Below, piece after piece: positions 45,144 through 50,302 of a stretch of 50,302 nt of DNA (position 1 is the first letter of the stretch; every line of letters begins with the position of its first letter). The translations under genes were made by a program, and so were the position numbers. The stretch is from positions 1-50,302 of the forward strand of contig NZ_SUMG01000018.1 of the NCBI RefSeq assembly GCF_009910325.1, read 5' to 3'. The notes below the pieces were generated by a model. It saw nothing but the letters and a program-made list of their open reading frames with translations, was not told the origin of the DNA and did not search any database. The DNA comes from Isachenkonia alkalipeptolytica (GTDB lineage: Bacteria > Bacillota > Clostridia > Peptostreptococcales > T1SED10-28).

Positions 45144-45371
45144 ATGAGATTAGCATTAATGGTGGGACAGGTTATAGTATCGCTGGTTCTAATTGCAAGT
45201 ATACTATTACAATCTGGAAAAAGTGCAGGTTTATCCGGTTCAATATCCGGTGGTGCAGAACAATTAATGGGACGAAAAGGCAAGGGGTATGAAGCATTAC
45301 TAAACAAAGCAACTACAGTTGCAGCTGTGCTTTTCATCGGAATTGCATTAGCCCTCGTGGCAATACAATAA
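45144..45371 (+). CDS. secG: Preprotein translocase subunit SecG
   Basis: A small auxiliary subunit of the SecYEG channel. At 75 residues it has two membrane helices (about 4-23 and 53-73) with the conserved cytoplasmic loop between them: LLQSGKSAGLSGSISGGAEQLMG. The ATG at 45144 is 8 bases after GGAGG (45131-45135); a GTG at 45135 overlaps this site. Linkage of secG to eno and rnr is common in Firmicutes; here hppA is inserted between them. Confidence 0.93.
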   Translation: MRLALMVGQVIVSLVLIASILLQSGKSAGLSGSISGGAEQLMGRKGKGYEALLNKATTVAAVLFIGIALALVAIQ

Positions 45372-45404
45372 TAAAATTTCATAACGTAGAGGAGGAATAG
45401 AAAG

Positions 45405-47414
45405 ATGGAAATTGTACTCATTGCACCTATTCTAGGTGTTATTGCGCTTATTTTTGCCTACTTTTTAACAGCCAAAGTGAAAAAAGTAGATGCCGGAACC
45501 GATCGTATGAAAGAAATTGCAAACTACATACATGAGGGTTCCATGGCATTTTTAACAAGAGAGTATAAAGCTTTAGTTCTTTTTGTTGCAATTGTATTTA
45601 TTGTTTTAGGACTTGGTGTTAACTGGCTTACGGCTCTTTGCTTTATCATCGGTGCACTTTTCTCTGGATTTGCCGGCTTTTTCGGTATGCAAGTGGCAAC
45701 CATGGCAAATGTACGTACCACCAATGCAGCAAGAGAAAACGGTATGAACAAAGCCCTGGATGTTGCTTTTTCCGGTGGCGCCGTGATGGGAATGAGCGTT
45801 GTGGGCCTGGGGCTATTAGGCGTGGGCGGTCTTTTCTTTATCCTGGAAGGTACCCAAGGAGCAGAATCGGCGGCTCAAATCATTACTGGTTTTGCTTTTG
45901 GAGCATCTTCTATAGCGTTGTTCGGCCGTGTCGGTGGCGGAATTTATACAAAAGCTGCTGATGTTGGTGCTGACTTGGTTGGAAAAGTTGAAGCGGGAAT
46001 TCCTGAAGATGATCCTCGAAATCCTGCAACTATTGCAGACAACGTAGGAGATAATGTAGGAGACGTTGCAGGAATGGGAGCGGACCTTTTTGAGTCCTAT
46101 GTTGGATCCATCATCTCGGCAATTGCTTTAGGTTTGTTAGCTTTTGGTCTTGAAGGAGCAATGTTCCCATTACTTTTAGCGGCCACAGGAATTCTAGCAT
46201 CCATTATCGGAACTTTCTTTGTTAAAGGAAAAGATGGTACAGACCCTCAAAAATCCTTAAAGGCCGGGACGTGGGTAAGCGGTATTATTACTGTAGTTGT
46301 AGCATTTTTCTTAAGTAATTATTTACTGGATGCCATCGGACCTTTTGTAGCAATTGTTGCCGGCTTGGTAGTGGGAATGCTTATCGGTCAACTAACAGAA
46401 GTATACACTTCTGAAAAATACGGTTATGTTAAGAAAATTGCAAATCAGTCGGAAACTGGAGCCGCGACTACAATCATCAGTGGCCTGTCCGTTGGGATGC
46501 TTTCAACAGCTATTCCGATTCTTTTCATTTGTATTGGAATCTTTGTAGCTTTTAGCTCTGCTGGATTGTATGGTATTGCCTTAGCGGCAGTTGGAATGCT
46601 TGCCACAACCGGTATGACTGTGGCGGTGGATGCTTACGGTCCGATTGCGGATAATGCCGGAGGAATCGCAGAAATGTGTGATTTGCCACCGGAAGTTCGT
46701 GAAACAACGGATAAGCTGGATGCTGTTGGAAACACTACTGCAGCCATTGGTAAAGGGTTTGCTATCGGATCTGCGGCACTGACAGCTCTTGCTTTATTTG
46801 CCACCTATACAGAAGCGGTTCAACTAACAGAAGTGGGTATCAGTGTAACAGAGCCAACGGTTATCATCGGTCTTTTAATTGGTGGCATGCTTCCCTTCTT
46901 ATTCTCAGCGCTTACCATGGAAGCTGTAGGCAAAGCAGCCTTTGAAATGATCGGAGAAGTTCGAAGACAATTCCGTGAGTTCCCTGGAATTATGGAAGGA
47001 ACAGAAAAACCCGATTATGCCCGATGCGTTGATATCAGTACGAAAGCTGCTCTACGAGAGATGATTATTCCCGGAATTTTAGCCGTAGCCTCCCCTATTG
47101 TAATGGGAATACTACTTGGACCTGCAGCAGTAGGAGGACTACTTGCCGGTGCATTAGCATCAGGGGTTGTGCTTGCTATCATGATGGCCAATGCCGGCGG
47201 TGCTTGGGATAATGCGAAGAAGTATATTGAAGGCGGTGAGCACGGAGGAAAAGGGAGTGAAGCCCATAAGGCTGCAGTTGTTGGAGATACAGTTGGAGAT
47301 CCTTTTAAGGATACCTCCGGACCATCCATCAACATCCTTATTAAGCTGATGACTATTGTATCCGTTGTATTTGCTCCTTTATTCTTAAGCATTGGCGGAT
47401 TGTTAAGTCTATAA
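45405..47414 (+). CDS. hppA: Membrane-bound pyrophosphatase, K+-dependent type
   Basis: An integral membrane ion pump driven by pyrophosphate hydrolysis, with about 16 membrane helices in 669 residues. The catalytic loop is intact: [20 protein letters not shown] and [19 protein letters not shown]. The C-terminal part has [12 protein letters not shown] and [17 protein letters not shown]. The potassium determinant reads [10 protein letters not shown], with alanine (A446) where K+-independent enzymes have lysine, so K+-dependence is expected. Whether H+ or Na+ is pumped is not clear from the sequence. It recovers energy from biosynthetic pyrophosphate, valuable for a fermenter. It follows secG by 33 bases. 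Confidence 0.95.
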   Translation: MEIVLIAPILGVIALIFAYFLTAKVKKVDAGTDRMKEIANYIHEGSMAFLTREYKALVLFVAIVFIVLGLGVNWLTALCFIIGALFSGFAGFFGMQVATMANVRTTNAARENGMNKALDVAFSGGAVMGMSVVGLGLLGVGGLFFILEGTQGAESAAQIITGFAFGASSIALFGRVGGGIYTKAADVGADLVGKVEAGIPEDDPRNPATIADNVGDNVGDVAGMGADLFESYVGSIISAIALGLLAFGLEGAMFPLLLAATGILASIIGTFFVKGKDGTDPQKSLKAGTWVSGIITVVVAFFLSNYLLDAIGPFVAIVAGLVVGMLIGQLTEVYTSEKYGYVKKIANQSETGAATTIISGLSVGMLSTAIPILFICIGIFVAFSSAGLYGIALAAVGMLATTGMTVAVDAYGPIADNAGGIAEMCDLPPEVRETTDKLDAVGNTTAAIGKGFAIGSAALTALALFATYTEAVQLTEVGISVTEPTVIIGLLIGGMLPFLFSALTMEAVGKAAFEMIGEVRRQFREFPGIMEGTEKPDYARCVDISTKAALREMIIPGILAVASPIVMGILLGPAAVGGLLAGALASGVVLAIMMANAGGAWDNAKKYIEGGEHGGKGSEAHKAAVVGDTVGDPFKDTSGPSINILIKLMTIVSVVFAPLFLSIGGLLSL

Positions 47415-47458
47415 AATATAATTTTCATAAACAGCCTAGGTGCTGATTATGTATTTCG

Positions 47459-47495
47459 AAAGGCCCCTAATCTAATATGATTAGGGGCCTTTCTA
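47459..47495 (+). terminator. Terminator after hppA
   Basis: A perfect 14-bp stem (47459-47472 with 47479-47492), loop TAATAT, ending in TTTCT. Confidence 0.9.
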
Positions 47496-47508
47496 TAGGG
47501 GGAGACAA

Positions 47509-47814
47509 GTGGATATACAAAATAGCAATATGGAATTTGGGATGATCGTTTATTTTTATATAACCATACTTTCGGTGCTGGGTTTTATCCTTATGGGCCG
47601 GGATAAAAAAAGTGCAGAAGATCGAAGAAGTAGAGTTTCAGAAAATCAGTTGATGTTCATATCCATTTTGGGAGGAAGTGTGGGAATTCTAATTGGAATG
47701 TTGATTTTTAAGCATAAAACTTCTAAAAAGAAGTTTTATATCGGAATACCGGGTATATATATACTGCAGTGGGCTTTTTTGTTCGGGTTGCTATATTATA
47801 ACTTATCGTTATAA
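47509..47814 (+). CDS. DUF1294 family membrane protein
   Basis: A 101-residue membrane protein with three probable helices (about 10-27, 48-66, 79-98). Between the first two lies the family motif around RRSRVSENQLM, then SILGGSVGILIGMLIFKHKTSKKKFY, the DUF1294 signature (GGxxG, xFxHKTxKxxF). Its function is unknown. The GTG start follows AGGGGGA. It lies between hppA and rnr and may be cotranscribed with rnr. Confidence 0.88.
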   Translation: MDIQNSNMEFGMIVYFYITILSVLGFILMGRDKKSAEDRRSRVSENQLMFISILGGSVGILIGMLIFKHKTSKKKFYIGIPGIYILQWAFLFGLLYYNLSL

Positions 47815-47855
47815 GCATCTCTAAAAAGAATGCCCTATAGAAGGAGGGAAAATAT

Positions 47856-50045
47856 TTGAAAATTAAAGAAAGATTACTGGATTATATGGAACGGTCGGCA
47901 TATAAACCGATGCTGAAAAAAGAATTGATGGATGCCTTTAGCATTGACAAAAATCAACGTAAAGAATTTGGTGAAGCCTTGAAAGAAATGGAAAAGGAAG
48001 GCTATATTATTCAAACAAAAACTAATCGGTATGCTGTACCGGAACGATTGGACCTTGTAGTGGGAAGGTTGGAAGTTTTTCCGAAAGGATTCGGTTTTTT
48101 GATCTCCGAAAAAAAAGATTCGGAAGACCTTTTTATTCCTCCGGGAGCAATGAATGGTGCCATGAATAATGATAGGGTAATCGGAAGAATTGAATCTCCT
48201 AAAACAGAAACCAGTCGTGCGGAAGGTGAAATCATCCGGATTATTAAAAGGGGTAATAAAGAAATTGTTGGGACCTATGAAAGCAGTAAAAATTTTGGTT
48301 TTGTCATTCCCGACGATAAAAGAATTCAACAGGATATCTTTATTCCAAAGGGGAAGGAAAAAGGGGCTTCCACTCGACAAAAAGTTGTCTGTCAAATTGT
48401 AAAATGGCCCGAGGGCAGAAGAAAAAGTCCGGAAGGTAAAGTCAGTGAGATTCTTGGATACCAGGAAGACAAAGGCGTAGATATTCTCTCAATTATCAAA
48501 CAACATCAACTGCCTTTGGAGTTTCAGAAGAATGTACTAAGTGAAGCAGAGGGACTTAAGGATGAAATTCCGAAAGCGGAACTGCAGCGGCGGAAGGATT
48601 TAAGAAATCATACCATTGTGACCATCGATGGTGCCGACGCGAAGGATTTAGATGATGGAGTTTCTTTAGAAAAGTTAAATAATGGAAACTTTAAGCTAGG
48701 GGTACATATCGCCGATGTTACCCATTATGTAGGGGAAGGGACCTTCTTAGACGAAGAAGCTATGGAAAGAGGCACCAGTGTGTATTTAATTGATCGGGTA
48801 ATTCCTATGCTTCCTGAAAAACTGTCCAATAACCTTTGTAGTCTTAACCCGAACACGGATAAGTTAGCTGTTTCTGTTTTTATGGAGATTGATTCTAAGG
48901 GAAATGTTCAAAAGGAAGAAATTTTTGAAAGTGTGATTAACTCGAAGGAACGTTTAGTCTATGAAGATGTTTCTGATATTCTGGAAGAGGAAGACCAGGA
49001 ACTGATGAAAAGATACAAGGACTATCTTGGAATGTTTGATGCTATGAAAGAACTTAGCCAAATCCTAAGAAAAAAACGTATGGATCGGGGAGCCATAGAT
49101 TTTGACTTTCCCGAAGCCAGAATTATTTTGGATGATGAAGGAAATCCGGTAGATATTGAAGAAGAAGAACGCAGAATCGCCAACAGAATTATTGAAGAGT
49201 TTATGCTTGTATGCAATGAAACCGTAGCTGAACGTTACCATTGGTTGGAAATCCCTTTCCTATATCGTATCCACCAGGAACCGGACCTTGAAGAAATTCA
49301 AGAGTTTAATCGTTTTATTTATAACTTCGGTTATAAAATCAAAGGGATCCAAAATGAAGTCCATCCCAAGGCATTACAAGAAATTAATGAAAAAGTTAAG
49401 GGTAAAAAGGAAGAAAAAATGCTTAATACCCTGATGTTAAGATCCTTACAAAAAGCGGAGTATTCTGCAGATAACATTGGCCATTTCGGACTTGCTGCGG
49501 ACTATTACAGTCACTTTACTTCTCCGATTCGAAGATACCCGGATCTGATGATCCATCGGATCATTAAATGGCATCTGAAGGAAGAGTTGTCAAAAAACTT
49601 ATCTAAAAAACTTGAAAAGAATTTACCTAAGATTGCCGATCAATCCTCTACTAGGGAAAGGGAAGCCGCTAGTGCTGAGCGGGAGACTGTGGATCTGAAA
49701 AAAGCGGAATATATGTCCAATAAAATCGGAGAAGAGTTCGAAGGCGTTATCACCAGCCTCACCTCCTTCGGAATTTTTGTGGAACTTCCCAATACCATTG
49801 AAGGGCTTATTCGACTCAGTTCTTTGACCGATGACTATTACCATTACGATCGGGAAAACCAGCAGATTTTAGGAGAACGAAGAAAGAAGCGCTTTAGAAT
49901 TGGAGATTCTCTTTTGGTAAAGGTGGCAAAGGTAAATGTTATGGAAGGAGAAGTGAATTTCACCTTAGTCAATGGAGAAAAATCGGAAGACCGAACTAAG
50001 GATAAGAAGGATTCCGGAAAAAAGGATCAAAATACGAAAAAATAG
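47856..50045 (+). CDS. rnr: Ribonuclease R
   Basis: A processive 3'-5' exoribonuclease that degrades structured RNA and acts with tmRNA. It has 729 residues: an N-terminal winged helix (1-60), two cold-shock domains (about 65-210), the RNB catalytic domain with the acid residues of TIDGADAKDLDDGVSLE (near 251-267), and a C-terminal S1 domain (about 625-705). A lysine-rich tail (KDKKDSGKKDQN) is typical. The TTG start follows AAGGAGGG. In related genomes smpB and ssrA follow; they would lie beyond the window. Confidence 0.96.
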   Translation: MKIKERLLDYMERSAYKPMLKKELMDAFSIDKNQRKEFGEALKEMEKEGYIIQTKTNRYAVPERLDLVVGRLEVFPKGFGFLISEKKDSEDLFIPPGAMNGAMNNDRVIGRIESPKTETSRAEGEIIRIIKRGNKEIVGTYESSKNFGFVIPDDKRIQQDIFIPKGKEKGASTRQKVVCQIVKWPEGRRKSPEGKVSEILGYQEDKGVDILSIIKQHQLPLEFQKNVLSEAEGLKDEIPKAELQRRKDLRNHTIVTIDGADAKDLDDGVSLEKLNNGNFKLGVHIADVTHYVGEGTFLDEEAMERGTSVYLIDRVIPMLPEKLSNNLCSLNPNTDKLAVSVFMEIDSKGNVQKEEIFESVINSKERLVYEDVSDILEEEDQELMKRYKDYLGMFDAMKELSQILRKKRMDRGAIDFDFPEARIILDDEGNPVDIEEEERRIANRIIEEFMLVCNETVAERYHWLEIPFLYRIHQEPDLEEIQEFNRFIYNFGYKIKGIQNEVHPKALQEINEKVKGKKEEKMLNTLMLRSLQKAEYSADNIGHFGLAADYYSHFTSPIRRYPDLMIHRIIKWHLKEELSKNLSKKLEKNLPKIADQSSTREREAASAERETVDLKKAEYMSNKIGEEFEGVITSLTSFGIFVELPNTIEGLIRLSSLTDDYYHYDRENQQILGERRKKRFRIGDSLLVKVAKVNVMEGEVNFTLVNGEKSEDRTKDKKDSGKKDQNTKK

Positions 50046-50302
50046 ATAACTTAATTGTTATATTATGAACCGATGAAAAATCTATGGGAAACTGAAAGAG
50101 CAACGTTCAATAAATGTCAACCCTTTTAGAAAATGTCCTTAAATAGTTAAAACATAAGCACCAGATTGCTGGCGCTAATCGTGATTTTGTAAAATACAGA
50201 AATTACCAAGGTATAATGTTTTTGGGTAACCTTAATAAACTTGTTGCCTGGTATTTATTGTAAATGGGTTAAGCAGACTTATTTCGGTGGGCCTGTTTAT
50301 GG
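50046..50302. other. Intergenic end of the window
   Basis: No gene is recognisable. An imperfect hairpin lies at 50158-50178. A possible promoter, TTGTAA (50187-50192), a 19-base spacer and TATAAT (50212-50217), could drive a gene to the right. No tmRNA 5' end is visible before the edge. Confidence 0.4.

Noticed and set aside
47874-48395. A 173-residue open frame on the minus strand
   Set aside because: It is antisense to the N-terminal part of rnr and is rich in Phe, Ile and His in the way of a reversed Lys/Glu-rich gene.
50158-50302. The start of tmRNA (ssrA), which often follows rnr and smpB
   Set aside because: The typical GGGGxxGxxxTGGATTCGAC-like 5' end is not present in the visible sequence.

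Overview
The window looks like the chromosome of an anaerobic, amino-acid-fermenting, low-GC Clostridia (Firmicutes). The evidence is a complete glycine reductase operon with two in-frame UGA (selenocysteine) codons, strong AGGAGG-type ribosome binding sites, many intrinsic terminators, a methionine gamma-lyase, a threonine-to-glycine pathway, a glutaminase, RpoN and a membrane pyrophosphatase. Very acidic extracytoplasmic linkers (32286-33395 and 7833-8318) fit an alkaliphilic or halotolerant relative of Alkaliphilus, Natronincola or Tindallia. That placement is inference. I saw no rRNA, tRNA, CRISPR array, prophage or intact insertion sequence.

Layout. 1-7.3 kb: phosphatidylserine synthase, a small unknown protein, a methyltransferase, an RlmD-type rRNA methyltransferase followed by an unusual nested duplication, methionine gamma-lyase, MnmA, and the deleted remnant of a group II intron. 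7.3-17 kb: a thioesterase-like protein, a membrane protein carrying only the N-terminal domain of MltG, signal peptidase I, a TGS-domain nucleoside kinase, glutaminase, an HTH regulator paired with a second signal peptidase interrupted near its C-terminus by an in-frame TGA, QueG, then tdh-kbl. 17-23.7 kb: a DUF503 protein, endonuclease III, a large FtsA-like ATPase, a DUF2225 protein, PerR with a probable PerR box, a DUF362/ferredoxin protein, a metallo-beta-lactamase-fold protein and TrmL.

23.7-32.1 kb: a promoter, a tandem glycine riboswitch, an overlapping terminator, then grdX-trxB-trxA-grdE-grdA-grdB-grdC-grdD. tdh and kbl can turn threonine into glycine and acetyl-CoA; glycine then opens the riboswitch and is reduced to acetyl phosphate by the Grd system, with electrons from TrxB/TrxA. 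32.2-37.5 kb: a BMP-family nucleoside-binding lipoprotein in its own transcription unit, then a nucleoside-type ABC transporter (one double ATPase, two permeases) behind a long unexplained leader.

37.5-50.3 kb: rpoN directly followed by the lower glycolytic operon gap-pgk-tpiA-gpmI-eno, then secG, a K+-dependent-type membrane pyrophosphatase, a DUF1294 protein and RNase R. The last 257 bases hold no gene I can recognise.

The most notable points are: a second signal peptidase with an in-frame TGA followed by a conserved-looking C-terminus, in a genome that decodes UGA as selenocysteine; the nested duplication at the end of rlmD; the deleted group II intron that keeps domains V and VI; the glycine riboswitch whose terminator shares bases with aptamer P1; and the 260-nt leader of the nucleoside ABC operon.
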